Source of the DNA: Paenibacillus rhizosphaerae | GTDB lineage: Bacteria > Bacillota > Bacilli > Paenibacillales > Paenibacillaceae | NCBI RefSeq assembly: GCF_014192015.1 | Contig: NZ_JACHXJ010000003.1 | Coordinates: 186,001-250,000, forward strand | Reading direction: 5' to 3' | DNA: 64,000 nt | Shown here: piece by piece, positions 1 to 8,582 of the stretch | Layout: each line of letters opens with the position of its first letter | How positions within the stretch are numbered: position 1 is the stretch's first letter | The notes under the pieces: model-generated | Told to the model about the DNA's origin: nothing | What the model saw: only the letters and a program-made list of their open reading frames with translations | The model's database searches: none | Program-made: the position numbers and the translations under genes

Positions 1-46
1 TGTAAACGAATTGGTAAAAATTCAGAAGAAAATATCGCTTGCTGGC

Positions 47-880
47 TTAGTTTCTTTTACCCGGCTCATCGCCATTCGAAACGCTTTCTTCACGCCATTC
101 ATCTATCTTGTCCGGATCGCCCGGCAGACTTGCGGAATCTTCCGCGTCAGCGGCTTCCTGCTGTGCCTCTTCTTCTTTCTGTTTGAGGCGCTCCGCTTGC
201 TCTTGCATCTTCATGTAGGTGCCGTAGAAGTTGAAAAACGCCCACAGCGCGATAACGCTTCCGCCAAAGAAAAAGATCAGCGCAGGATACTTAGACCCGA
301 TAAACAGGACAACCGCACTCCCGAGCACGGTAGCGAGCACGCGGAAAGGCCGGATGATCGTAATCAGAACTGCATTCTTCAAAATCTGTCCGATGGACAT
401 ATGATAATGAACAATCATCGAGAAAAAGTTGAACATCGACAGGAACAGGACGATCAGCAGGATCAGCATCACAATCCCGATCAGCTGCATATTGCGGAAC
501 TGGGTCATATAGACCGTATAATCCACCATCATAATGACAAGCAGCAGCACGTAGAAAATACCGCCGAGCATGCTTTGTTTGTAGTTTTCCTTGTACGCTC
601 TGAAATAGGTGCTGAAAATTTTAATATCGGTATCGCCCATCACCCATTTGCGCACCACCGCAAACAGCGCCGCCGTTGCAGGGAACAATGTAAACGGTGC
701 CACGATTCCCATGGCCCAGTTCATCTGCAGCGACTCGTTAGCCCCCGTTACCAGCAGCTTCGTTACCAGAAAAAAGAAGAATGGTATCGAACACAGCATC
801 CACAAAATATTGCTGTAAGCAATCCGGGTAATCCACTCTGTAATTTTGTAAATCCCACCCATTGCACCTTTGAATTCCAA
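47..880 (-). CDS. YesL-like (DUF624) integral membrane protein
   Basis: A protein of about 277 residues with several hydrophobic segments and a charged Glu/Lys-rich C-terminal tail (from about residue 225), matching the layout of the YesL/DUF624 family, whose members often lie near carbohydrate-uptake genes but have no firmly established activity. I chose a TTG start at 880 because GGAGGAG lies about 9 bases upstream. An ATG six codons further in (862) has only a weak ribosome site, and the longer open frame to 943 has none. Nothing carbohydrate-related lies beside it here. The family call rests on overall composition and the N-terminal pattern, so function is unknown. Confidence 0.8.
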   Translation of the reverse strand: MEFKGAMGGIYKITEWITRIAYSNILWMLCSIPFFFFLVTKLLVTGANESLQMNWAMGIVAPFTLFPATAALFAVVRKWVMGDTDIKIFSTYFRAYKENYKQSMLGGIFYVLLLVIMMVDYTVYMTQFRNMQLIGIVMLILLIVLFLSMFNFFSMIVHYHMSIGQILKNAVLITIIRPFRVLATVLGSAVVLFIGSKYPALIFFFGGSVIALWAFFNFYGTYMKMQEQAERLKQKEEEAQQEAADAEDSASLPGDPDKIDEWREESVSNGDEPGKRN

Positions 881-1056
881 GTAAAAGTCTCCTCCTCCAC
901 TAACATGCCTGTACCTTAATAATACCGCATTAGGGACATACATTGCCAGAGCCTAATTTCCGGCATCTGGGTGTTGGTCTATACATGCGGGCGATAACCG
1001 TCATAAGATACACCGTAATCCAAAAGAGTTTAACTTTTCGAAGGAGGTTATGATCA

Positions 1057-1176
1057 ATGTCTCATGCTGTAGGCGGAGTTGGTTATGGTTGCGGTGCCGG
1101 CATGTTTGGTTCCACAGGCGCCATTCTGGTGCTGTTCATCCTGCTCGTTATCATCACTCGTGCATTCATCTGGTAA
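1057..1176 (+). CDS. YjcZ-like sporulation-associated small membrane protein
   Basis: A 39-residue protein that begins MSH, continues with a Gly-rich stretch (GGVGYGCGAG) and ends in one hydrophobic segment (AILVLFILLVII) followed by a short basic/aromatic end. This is the pattern of the YjcZ family of small sporulation proteins in Bacilli. AAGGAGG at 1041-1047 sits 9 bases before the ATG, a near-perfect ribosome site, which supports translation despite the short length. It is divergent from the YesL-like gene. Its role is not established for the family; membrane localisation is inferred from the single hydrophobic segment. Confidence 0.85.
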   Translation: MSHAVGGVGYGCGAGMFGSTGAILVLFILLVIITRAFIW

Positions 1177-1188
1177 TTTGATGATATA

Positions 1189-1299
1189 AGAAAAACGCCT
1201 GTCGACGTACATTCGTACGAAGACAGAACGCTTAAGCGGAAGTTTTTCTCGCGATTATAGAATGGTTCAGCTTCGCAGAAATGAATACATTCTATAATC
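1189..1299 (+). other. Two nested/adjacent inverted repeats downstream of the YjcZ-like gene
   Basis: First structure: AGAAAAAC (1189-1196) pairs with GTTTTTCT (1242-1249), enclosing a tight hairpin CTGTC-GA-CGTAC-ATTC-GTACG-AA-GACAG. Second structure: GATTATAGAATG (1253-1264) pairs perfectly with CATTCTATAATC (1288-1299) across a 23-base loop. The first could end the small gene's transcript, because a T run closes it. The second has no obvious role. No open frame of note occupies this stretch. Confidence 0.5.
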
Positions 1300-1302
1300 A
1301 TG

Positions 1303-1345
1303 AAAAAAAGAGGCGAAGTGCACGCGGCACTTCGCCTCTTTATTT
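1303..1345 (-). terminator. Bidirectional terminator of cshA
   Basis: GAGGCGAAGTGC (1310-1321) pairs with GCACTTCGCCTC (1327-1338) around a 5-base loop, flanked by an A run on the left and a T run on the right. It lies just past the cshA stop and can work in both directions. Confidence 0.9.
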
Positions 1346-1347
1346 TT

Positions 1348-2925
1348 TTACTTCTCGTAAGAATCTTCGCGTTTCGTCGTACGGCGTCCCTCTCCGCTGC
1401 TGCTTGTGCGCGGTTTACGGTCGCCACGGTACGAATCCCCGCGTCCGCTGTAGCTCTTGCTGTAGCCGCCGCGTCCGTCGCCGCGGTCACGGTTGTATCC
1501 TCCGCCGCTACGGCTGCCGCTGTTGCCGCCGCGGTAGCCGCCGGACGGTTTCCGTCCGCTGCGCAGGTCCGGCTTACCGCTTTGCCGGCGCTTGACGCGG
1601 ATCGGGTCTTCCGGCGTCAGCTGGATATCCGAATCCTTCTTCTCGCCTGTCAGCATCTTCAATGCCGCAGACAGCAGCTGCACGGAGTCGTACTGCTCCA
1701 GCAGTTGGATGGCTAGCCCTTTGTATTCATTCAATTCGCCCTTTTCCACGGTTTCAAGCAATCTTTCTGCCGTCACGCGCTGTTTGCCTTCGATGGCTTC
1801 GGCCAGCGTAGGGAGCGGCTTGCGTGGAATCCGGTGGCGGGTTACGCGTTCGATCAGGTGCAGGTGATCCATCTCGCGCGGAGTAACGAAGGTCCATGCG
1901 GTTCCTTCTTTGCCGGCACGGCCGGTACGTCCGATCCGGTGCACATAGCTCTCCGGATCCTGCGGAAGGTCAAAGTTCACGACGTGGGTAACGCCGGATA
2001 CGTCAAGGCCGCGGGCCGCAACGTCTGTAGCTACCAGCACATCGATGCTTCCGTCACGGAATTTGCGCATTACGGCGTCGCGCTGGTTCTGGGACAGGTC
2101 CCCATGCAGGCCGTCCGCGGAATATCCGCGCTTCTGCAGAGCTTCAGCCAGCTCGTCGACACGGCGCTTCGTGCGTCCGAAAACGATGGCGAGCTCCGGA
2201 GATTCCATATCGATCAAGCGGCTGAGCGCTTCGAACTTCTGGCGTTCCGGCACCTCGATATAAGCTTGGTCGATCAGCGGTGCGCTGACTTGTTTCGGAA
2301 TGACGGAAACATGCTCCGGATTTTTCAAAAATTGCTGGGCCAGCTTCTGAATGTTCGGCGGCATCGTAGCGGAGAACAGCATCGTTTGGCGTTCTTCCGG
2401 TACCAGCTTCAGGATCGTCTGGATATCCTCCATGAAGCCCATATCCAGCATTTCGTCGGCTTCGTCCAAAATGACGGTTTCGACGTCGTCCAGGCGGATC
2501 GTTTTGCGGTTAATGTGGTCAAGCAAACGGCCTGGCGTGCCGATAATAATTTGGGGCTTCTTCTTCAGCGCGCGGATCTGGCGTCCGATGTCTTGACCAC
2601 CGTAAATCGGCAGCGAGCCAATTCCCTTAAAACGGGTCAATTTTCCGATTTCCTCCGCGACCTGAATCGCAAGCTCCCGGGTAGGTGTCATAATGAGGGC
2701 GACGATTTTATCCGTATCTTTGGAGATTTTATTAATCAGCGGAATACCAAAGGCAGCGGTTTTGCCTGTACCCGTCTGTGCTTGGCCAATCATGTCCCGT
2801 CCGCTCATCGCGATCGGAATGGATTGTGCCTGAATCGGTGTCGCTTCCTCAAATCCAAGCTCCGTAATGGCCTGCAATACCTTTGGTTCGAGGCCTAATT
2901 CTGCGAAATTTTTCAATTTTTTCAT
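1348..2925 (-). CDS. cshA: DEAD-box RNA helicase CshA
   Basis: A 525-residue ATP-dependent RNA helicase. In order it shows the Q motif (EEATPIQAQ, about residue 26), Walker A AQTGTGKT (about 49-56), PTRELA, GTPGR, DEAD, SAT, the ARGLD and HRIGRTGR motifs, and from about residue 455 an Arg/Gly/Ser-rich RGG-like tail. The tail and the central sequence match CshA of Bacillus, which unwinds RNA and works with the RNA degradosome and ribosome assembly, notably in the cold. ATG at 2925 follows AGAAGGAG very closely, and a TTG two codons later would have more usual spacing, so the exact start is uncertain by a few residues. It is transcribed from its own promoter and ends at a strong terminator. Confidence 0.95.
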   Translation of the reverse strand: MKKLKNFAELGLEPKVLQAITELGFEEATPIQAQSIPIAMSGRDMIGQAQTGTGKTAAFGIPLINKISKDTDKIVALIMTPTRELAIQVAEEIGKLTRFKGIGSLPIYGGQDIGRQIRALKKKPQIIIGTPGRLLDHINRKTIRLDDVETVILDEADEMLDMGFMEDIQTILKLVPEERQTMLFSATMPPNIQKLAQQFLKNPEHVSVIPKQVSAPLIDQAYIEVPERQKFEALSRLIDMESPELAIVFGRTKRRVDELAEALQKRGYSADGLHGDLSQNQRDAVMRKFRDGSIDVLVATDVAARGLDVSGVTHVVNFDLPQDPESYVHRIGRTGRAGKEGTAWTFVTPREMDHLHLIERVTRHRIPRKPLPTLAEAIEGKQRVTAERLLETVEKGELNEYKGLAIQLLEQYDSVQLLSAALKMLTGEKKDSDIQLTPEDPIRVKRRQSGKPDLRSGRKPSGGYRGGNSGSRSGGGYNRDRGDGRGGYSKSYSGRGDSYRGDRKPRTSSSGEGRRTTKREDSYEK

Positions 2926-2984
2926 ACTCCTTCTATAAAGTGGACATACCACAATCTTGTCTGTATTCTTAAGTAGCGGTAAAC

Positions 2985-3013
2985 ATTATATAGGGTAGCC
3001 AAACTTCGATCAA
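2985..3013 (-). promoter_or_regulatory. Sigma-A promoter of cshA
   Basis: Read on the minus strand: TTGATC, a 17-base spacer, then TATAAT, about 60 bases before the cshA start. A second TATAAT with an extended TG element lies further upstream at 3152-3157, which would give a leader of over 200 bases. A long leader is common for cold-induced helicase genes; that link is inference. Confidence 0.65.
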
Positions 3014-3239
3014 ACTTTTCATGGCTTCGATTCTCTATAGCGTTTATCCGGGCAAACAAAACAGCCTACAGAATTTAGTAAACGGTAATTATTCTCCTGA
3101 AACAATGCAAAATAATACTATTGTACAACCGTACTCAAGAACATCTAATACATTATATCACAAACCAAATTACAAACACCAGTCAAGCTGAAACAACTTT
3201 CAAACGTCTTGCAGAAAATTACATAATGAGGTGATGAGC

Positions 3240-4064
3240 TTGGAGCTCAAAAATATTTGGAAGTATGTGGTTGTGGTTCTTGGTGCGGCTTTTATTGCCT
3301 GCGGGTTCAATTTATTCCTCGTTCCGCTTCATTTGCTGAGCGGGGGCGTGTCCGGCCTGTCCATGCTCGTGAATTATTTTACACCGATCAGTCTCAGCGT
3401 TCTTTATTTCGTGTTTAACATACCGATGCTTGTCGCCGGCTGGTTCCAGCTCGGCAAACGTTTTATTATTTTGAGCATTCTGTCGGTCGTCGCCACGACG
3501 TGGCTGATCGCGGTAGTCCCCGAAACGGCCCTCGTGTCCGATACGCTGCTGGCCGCGGTATTCGGCGGTGTACTTGTCGGGATCGGCGCAGGCATTTCGT
3601 TCCGGGCCGGGGGCTCATCAGGCGGATTCGATATTATCGGGTCGATCGTTACCCGTTACCGCGACTTCCCGATCGGAAACATCCTGGTGGCCATGAATGG
3701 GGTCGTCATCCTCGCAGCCGGTTACTTACAGGGCAATTGGAACTTGGCGCTCGCCTCCATCGTTTCCATCTTCGTCACAGGCAAGGTCGTGGACATGATT
3801 CATGTCAGCCATTTCAAAGTCACGGTATACATCATCACGAACGAGACGGACGCCCTTCTGCACCTGCTGCTGGAGCGGCCGCGCGGCGTAACTAAGATCA
3901 AGACGCAGGGCGCTTTTTCCAATGTGGAAAAGGATATGCTGATGACCGTCACCACCCGGTATGAGCTGGCCGAGCTGAAGCGCATCATCAAGCAGACCGA
4001 CCCCAAGGCGTTCGTCAACATTGTCGAGACCGTCGGCGTCATGGGTTCCTTCCGCAGAAGCTGA
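3240..4064 (+). CDS. YitT family membrane protein (DUF161 plus DUF2179)
   Basis: About 274 residues: an N-terminal membrane region of five or six hydrophobic segments, with the conserved GGVSGLSMLVNY-type and RAGGSSGGFDII motifs, then a soluble C-terminal DUF2179 domain (about residues 215-274, with TQGAFSNVEKDMLM). These families are frequent in Firmicutes and transport is suspected, but no substrate is known. I prefer the TTG start at 3240: GAGG then lies 8 bases before it, whereas the GTG at 3231 and ATG at 3234 overlap the ribosome site. It is divergent from cshA and probably monocistronic. Confidence 0.85.
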   Translation: MELKNIWKYVVVVLGAAFIACGFNLFLVPLHLLSGGVSGLSMLVNYFTPISLSVLYFVFNIPMLVAGWFQLGKRFIILSILSVVATTWLIAVVPETALVSDTLLAAVFGGVLVGIGAGISFRAGGSSGGFDIIGSIVTRYRDFPIGNILVAMNGVVILAAGYLQGNWNLALASIVSIFVTGKVVDMIHVSHFKVTVYIITNETDALLHLLLERPRGVTKIKTQGAFSNVEKDMLMTVTTRYELAELKRIIKQTDPKAFVNIVETVGVMGSFRRS

Positions 4065-4236
4065 TTTTTGTATGCGCTGTGTAAAAAAAAAGCCAAATGT
4101 GGTATATTAATAGTGCGCGCTTCCTACAATAGTTCCATGAGATTAGGATCGACCCAAATTTCCCAAAGCACTAAAACGCTTTTCCGATTCGCCTTGCGTT
4201 GGATCATCTGACTGTGAAGATTCGAAGGAGGAAAGG

Positions 4237-4446
4237 GTGATTTTTGTGGAAATGGAAATGGAAACGGTAAAGTTGTCCCAAATCGTCATGAAATGGTTCC
4301 CGGATATGATGCCATTCTTGAAGCAAAATGAACTGAATTCCCTCATTGTGCTGCGGGACGGACTTAGCATTCTGGAACAAGAAGATGCCATGGAGATCAT
4401 CCAGTACAGCATCTGTGAACATCAGAGCTCAGCGCTGCTTCACTGA
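4237..4446 (+). CDS. Small protein of unknown function
   Basis: A 69-residue, mostly helical-looking acidic protein (MIFVEMEMETVKLSQIV start; C-terminal CEHQSSALLH). GTG at 4237 follows AAGGAGG (4225-4231) at suitable spacing, and a terminator follows at 4478, so the unit looks like a real monocistronic gene. I do not recognise the family. The protein has no membrane segment or signal peptide. Confidence 0.6.
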   Translation: MIFVEMEMETVKLSQIVMKWFPDMMPFLKQNELNSLIVLRDGLSILEQEDAMEIIQYSICEHQSSALLH

Positions 4447-4477
4447 TTTATAGCAAGTAGCAAGTGCTTGAATAACA

Positions 4478-4524
4478 TGCCATTCGCGAATGGCCGCTTC
4501 GGCGGCAATGCGGATGGCATTTTT
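4478..4524 (+). terminator. Terminator after the 69-aa gene
   Basis: ATGCCATTCGC pairs with GCGGATGGCAT (one wobble), and inside it GCCGC-TTCG-GCGGC forms a second stem with a stable UUCG-type tetraloop. TTTTTATTT follows. Confidence 0.85.
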
Positions 4525-4533
4525 ATTTGGCCC

Positions 4534-4662
4534 TGAATCGGCTTGATGCATGGGAACCACAATTTTTGTCAAAATGTTGGAAGTCGCTTTTCCCGCAAGT
4601 ATTTAAGCATCCCGGTGGTAACCCTACGGAAGAGGGGAGCCGTTTGATTCCAAGCCGATTCG
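4534..4662 (+). ncRNA. Candidate structured leader RNA (possible riboswitch), unassigned
   Basis: An 11-bp perfect closing stem, GAATCGGCTTG (4535-4545) with CAAGCCGATTC (4651-4661), brackets about 105 bases. Inside, GATGC pairs with GCATC (4607-4611), enclosing GGGAA and TTCCC. A second arm has CGG...CCG enclosing CCCT...AGGG. This is a two-armed junction, about 125 bases before a secreted GH-like gene. Purine-rich unpaired strings (GGGAACCAC, GGTGGTAACCC, GGAAGAGGGGAGCC) look like conserved aptamer elements. Cell-wall genes in this phylum are often under the c-di-AMP (ydaO/yuaA) riboswitch, but I could not match its core motifs. No expression platform is obvious, apart from a weak GAAGGC/GCCTTC hairpin at 4675-4699. 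Confidence 0.4.
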
Positions 4663-4785
4663 TTTAAAAAAAGAGAAGGCGTCCAACCGCACGGCCTTCG
4701 CCAAATGATTACAAAGCTGTTGCACCAAACAGGAGGTCGTTCCGATATAATTGACTTGTAAAGTCATTCAAGGGGAGAGAGTATT

Positions 4786-5958
4786 ATGAATATTATTTGG
4801 GCGCTGCTGCTGTTGCTCGGCAGCAGTGCCGGGCATCCGCAGCAGGACAGCAATCATCCGTTAAGTCAATTGTTCAAGGCAACCGTTCATTCCGCTATGA
4901 TCGCATCCCAACAAGGCGTCCCGGTCAGCGCAGACCATCCGCCCGTCAAGGTAGATCCGCAGGTCACCGCCCCCAAGGTTAAAGGGATTTACGTTACCGC
5001 TTACAGTGCAGGCGGTTCACGCATGAATCAGCTGCTGGATCTCACCGATAAAACCGATTTGAACGCGATGGTGGTCGACATCAAAGACGATGCAGGATAC
5101 ATAACTTATCAGACGGACAATGCCACGTTGAAGCAGATGGGCAAACCGCAGTCGTTTATTCCCGATATCAACCGGCTCATGCAGCGCCTGAACAAACATA
5201 AGGTATACCCTATCGCCCGGGTGGTCGTATTCAAGGATACGGTCCTTGCCAAAAAGCGGCCGGATCTGTCGTTCAAAAATCCGGACGGGACCCTCTGGGA
5301 GAACGGCAAAGGCGACAGCTTCGTCAACCCGTACAGCAAGGAAGTATGGGATTATAACATCGCGATTGCCAAGGAAGCGGCCAAGCTAGGCTTTAAAGAA
5401 GTTCAATTCGATTATGTACGGTTCCCGGAAGGATTTGAGAAGCGTGCCGATACGCTGAAATACGTCAAGAACGAAAAGTCCCGCGTGGATACGGTCGCAG
5501 AGTTCGTCCAATATGCCCGCAAGCAGCTGGCCCCTCTCGGCATTCGCGTGTCGGTGGACATATTCGGCTATGCGGCGTCCGTTCCGGCCGCGGAAGGGAT
5601 CGGTCAGGATTTTGGCAAAATCTCCGAAAACGTGGACGTCATCAGTCCGATGGTGTATCCGAGCCACTACACGACCGGCTGGTTCGGCGCCGAGGATCCG
5701 GACAAGGAGCCTTACAAGACGATCAAGGGCTCTATGGCCGATACCCACAAAAAACTGGACCCGCTCAAAGACCGCAAGCCCATCATCCGCCCGTGGATTC
5801 AGGATTTTACCGCCAGCTGGCTCGGTAGCGGCCATTACGAGAAGTACGGCAAGCAGCAGGTAGAGGATCAGATCCGCGCCTTAAAAGACGCCGGCGTGAA
5901 CGAATACTTGCTGTGGAACGCTTCCAACAGGTATTCCCAAGGCGTAGCGTACAAATAG
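4786..5958 (+). CDS. Secreted putative glycoside hydrolase (DUF4015 / PF13200 type)
   Basis: A 390-residue protein with a short hydrophobic leader (IIWALLLLLGSSAG, no basic residues before it), a linker, and from about residue 65 a domain beginning GIYVTAYSAGG. It contains MVVDIKDDAGYI, YPIARVVVFKD, FNP-type NPYSKEVWDYN, EVQFDYVRFPEG and VDIFGY, and ends with ISPMVYPSHY and LWNASNRY. This is the pattern of the DUF4015 putative glycosyl-hydrolase (TIM-barrel) family, linked to the cell surface and polysaccharides. The enzymatic activity is not established. ATG at 4786 follows AAGGGGAGAGAG. It stands alone between the candidate leader RNA and a terminator. Confidence 0.85.
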   Translation: MNIIWALLLLLGSSAGHPQQDSNHPLSQLFKATVHSAMIASQQGVPVSADHPPVKVDPQVTAPKVKGIYVTAYSAGGSRMNQLLDLTDKTDLNAMVVDIKDDAGYITYQTDNATLKQMGKPQSFIPDINRLMQRLNKHKVYPIARVVVFKDTVLAKKRPDLSFKNPDGTLWENGKGDSFVNPYSKEVWDYNIAIAKEAAKLGFKEVQFDYVRFPEGFEKRADTLKYVKNEKSRVDTVAEFVQYARKQLAPLGIRVSVDIFGYAASVPAAEGIGQDFGKISENVDVISPMVYPSHYTTGWFGAEDPDKEPYKTIKGSMADTHKKLDPLKDRKPIIRPWIQDFTASWLGSGHYEKYGKQQVEDQIRALKDAGVNEYLLWNASNRYSQGVAYK

Positions 5959-5970
5959 ACCTTGTCTTAT

Positions 5971-5998
5971 CCCGGCGTGTCTTCGCCGGGTTTTATTT
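5971..5998 (+). terminator. Terminator of the GH-like gene
   Basis: CCCGGCG (5971-5977) pairs with CGCCGGG (5984-5990), followed by TTTTATTTAT. Confidence 0.9.
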
Positions 5999-6099
5999 AT
6001 TTGGATAGAGCTCTGTTCAAACCGGTGTGCCATGGTTTACAATAATAGTCTTGTCACCTTTATGTCAGAATTCCAGATATCTGTGAGGCTCATTTCATT

Positions 6100-7458
6100 A
6101 TGAAAACAACCATGTCGCTCAAGCAAAAAACGATGCAGTTTCTCGTCATCCTGCTGCCCATTCTGGTCACGCAAATCGCGCTGTCCGCGATTACGTTTTT
6201 CGATACCAACATGTCCGGCCGGGCCAGCTCGGCCGATCTCGCCGGCGTGGCGATCGGCACAAGCCTGTGGATCCCGCTGCAGACCGGCCTGAGCGGTATT
6301 CTGATGGGCATGACCCCGATCGTGTCGCATCTGCTCGGCGGCGGCAGCCGCAATAAGGTAGCGTATCACGTCATACAGGGCCTGTATCTCGCTATATTGC
6401 TGGCCCTTGTGATCCTTGGAATCGGTTCGCTGCTGCTTCCCGTTATTTTGGACGGGATGAACCTGGAGGGGAATGTCCGGGACATCGCTTTCCGCTTCTT
6501 AAGCTATCTGTCCATCGGTATCGTGCCGATGTTCGGTTACACCGTCCTGCGAAGCTACATCGACGCCCTGGGCCAGACCCGGATTTCCATGATGATCACG
6601 CTGATCTCGCTGCCGATTAACGTCGGCTGCAATTACCTGCTCATCTTCGGCAACTGGGGGTTCCCCCGCTTGGGAGGCGCAGGCGCGGGAATCTCTTCTG
6701 CCATTACTTATTGGTGCGTGTTCTTGATTGCGATTCTATTTATCCACCGGCTCCATCCGTTCACCGATTACGGCATCTTCCGGAAGCTGTACGGCATATC
6801 GCTCTCCGTGTGGAAGGAGCTGCTGAAGATCGGGGTGCCGATCGGCTTCTCCATCTTTTTTGAAACCGGGGTATTCTCCGCTGTCACCCTGCTGATGAGC
6901 AGCTTCGATACGGTGACGATCGCAGCCCATCAGGCAGCAATGAATTTTGCGTCCACGCTCTATATGATTCCGCTCAGCTTCAGCATGGCGCTCACCATTC
7001 TGGTCGGCTACGAGAACGGGGCGGGCCGGCTGCGGGACGCCAGACAATACAGCAGGCTGGGGATTTCCACCGCTGTGGGCCTCTCGCTGATTACCGCCGT
7101 CGTTCTGCTCGTAGCCGGACGTTATGTCGCCGGATTTTATTCGGAGGAAAGCCATGTGATCGAACTGATTCAGCATTTTCTGATCTATGCGATTTTCTTC
7201 CAGATCTCCGATGCCGTAGCCACCCCGGTCCAGGGCGTACTGCGCGGATATAAAGACGTCAATCCGGCATTTATCATTACGTTTATTTCGTATTGGGTCA
7301 TCGGTCTTCCCGTCGGCTACCTGCTGGCCGAGTTCACTCCGCTTCGGGCCTACGGCTATTGGGTCGGCCTGATAACAGGGCTCGCGGTCGGCGCGGCACT
7401 TCTGCTCGGACGGCTCGTTAAGATCCAGCGGCGGTTCGCTGCCCCCAAGCAAGCGTAA
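6100..7458 (+). CDS. MATE family cation/drug antiporter (NorM/MdtK-like)
   Basis: A 452-residue protein with about twelve hydrophobic segments in two halves. Typical MATE features are the N-terminal PILVTQIALSAITFFDTNMSG, the IPLQTGLSGILMG stretch, GQTRISM at the end of the first half, and the second-half AAHQAAMNFASTLYMIPLSFSMA. Such proteins export cationic drugs using Na+ or H+ gradients, in the inner membrane. ATG at 6100 has only GAGG 12 bases upstream; the ATG at 6112 is an alternative. It is monocistronic between two terminators. A second, unrelated-looking MATE protein lies at 59280-60632. Confidence 0.9.
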   Translation: MKTTMSLKQKTMQFLVILLPILVTQIALSAITFFDTNMSGRASSADLAGVAIGTSLWIPLQTGLSGILMGMTPIVSHLLGGGSRNKVAYHVIQGLYLAILLALVILGIGSLLLPVILDGMNLEGNVRDIAFRFLSYLSIGIVPMFGYTVLRSYIDALGQTRISMMITLISLPINVGCNYLLIFGNWGFPRLGGAGAGISSAITYWCVFLIAILFIHRLHPFTDYGIFRKLYGISLSVWKELLKIGVPIGFSIFFETGVFSAVTLLMSSFDTVTIAAHQAAMNFASTLYMIPLSFSMALTILVGYENGAGRLRDARQYSRLGISTAVGLSLITAVVLLVAGRYVAGFYSEESHVIELIQHFLIYAIFFQISDAVATPVQGVLRGYKDVNPAFIITFISYWVIGLPVGYLLAEFTPLRAYGYWVGLITGLAVGAALLLGRLVKIQRRFAAPKQA

Positions 7459-7545
7459 CCGCCCGGGTTCCCCCCGAGCGGCTGCTGAATCTTGGTTTGT
7501 GCAAGCGAAACCGGCCTACCGCTCCCCATTCCGATTCACCACAAA

Positions 7546-7577
7546 AAGGCGCTGCAGGGTTAAAACCCGCAGCGCCT
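7546..7577 (-). terminator. Bidirectional terminator between MATE gene and pfkA
   Basis: AAGGCGCTGC-AGGGT pairs with ACCC-GCAGCGCCTT. The minus-strand reading ends in TTTTTG, so it mainly serves pfkA. Confidence 0.85.
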
Positions 7578-7596
7578 TGTCTGTGTACCGTTATGT

Positions 7597-8565
7597 TTAT
7601 TGCGAAAGCCGTGAAGCGAGCTCATACAGCTCCCGGTTAAATTCCTTCTTCGTATTGACAACTTTATCGATATCCGTCAGCACGAGTTCGCCTTTCATGA
7701 TGCCGCAAGCCTTGTCGGACTCGCCCTCGATCAACATGCGTACCGCAAAATCACCCAGCCGGCTCGCAAGATTCCGGTCCGCCGGAGTCGGGGTTCCGCC
7801 GCGCTGGATATGTCCAAGCACCGTTACCCGCGGTTCCAGAGTCGGGCAGCGGTCGGTCAGTGCCTTGGCAACCTCTTCCCCGCTTCCCACACCTTCGGCC
7901 ACGAGCACGATACTGTGCCGTTTGCCATGGGCAAAGTTCTGCTTCATCCGCTCCGTAATTTCATCCATGTCATGCGGCATTTCCGGCACGAGAATCGTCT
8001 CCGCGCCCGATGCGAGGCCCGCATGCAGAGCGATATCCCCGCAGTGTCTTCCCATGACTTCCACAATCGAGGACCGTTCGTGCGAGGACATGGTATCGCG
8101 CAGCTTATTCACCGCGTCAACGACGATGCTGACGGCCGTATCGAATCCGATGGTGTAGTCCGTAAACGCGATATCGTTATCGATCGTTCCAGGCAGTGCC
8201 ATGGTATTGATACCGAGCTTGCTGAGCTTGTTGGCGCCCTGGTATGAGCCATCGCCGCCGATAACGACCAGGCCGTCGATTCCGTGCTTGCGGAGGATGT
8301 CCGCACCCTTCTGCTGGCCTTCCGGCGTCATGAATTCCTTGCAGCGTGCCGATTGGAGAATGGTGCCGCCGCGCTGGATAATATCGCCCACGCTGCGCAG
8401 ATCCATCGAAAAGATGTCGTCGTTCAGCAGGCCGTGATACCCGCGCTGAATGCCGTAAACCTCAAGTCCGTGATACAAGCCGCTGCGTACGACGGCGCGT
8501 ACGGCTGCGTTCATCCCTTGCGAATCTCCGCCACTGGTTAATATTGCGATTTTTTTGACTGCCAT
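7597..8565 (-). CDS. pfkA: ATP-dependent 6-phosphofructokinase
   Basis: A 322-residue enzyme that phosphorylates fructose 6-phosphate to the 1,6-bisphosphate, the committed step of glycolysis, in the cytoplasm. It has the nucleotide-binding SGGD motif, GGTIL..AR, GGDGSYQG, the catalytic PGTIDNDI, the MGRHCGDIAL substrate loop, AEGVGSG and VLGHIQRGG. One small oddity is SQGMNAA where most relatives have SPGMNAA. ATG at 8565 follows GAGGAGG. It lies only 17 bases behind ytpB, so the two are probably one operon. In Bacillus pfkA instead sits between accA and pyk, so this context differs. Confidence 0.95.
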   Translation of the reverse strand: MAVKKIAILTSGGDSQGMNAAVRAVVRSGLYHGLEVYGIQRGYHGLLNDDIFSMDLRSVGDIIQRGGTILQSARCKEFMTPEGQQKGADILRKHGIDGLVVIGGDGSYQGANKLSKLGINTMALPGTIDNDIAFTDYTIGFDTAVSIVVDAVNKLRDTMSSHERSSIVEVMGRHCGDIALHAGLASGAETILVPEMPHDMDEITERMKQNFAHGKRHSIVLVAEGVGSGEEVAKALTDRCPTLEPRVTVLGHIQRGGTPTPADRNLASRLGDFAVRMLIEGESDKACGIMKGELVLTDIDKVVNTKKEFNRELYELASRLSQ

Positions 8566-8582
8566 GTTATTTCCTCCTCTTA

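Noticed and set aside
1281..1716. Plus-strand frames opposite the cshA tail
   Set aside because: Low-complexity frames created by the RGG-encoding repeats of cshA.
4534..4662. ydaO/yuaA c-di-AMP riboswitch call
   Set aside because: Size and gene context fit, but the conserved core strings could not be found, so I left it as an unassigned structured RNA.
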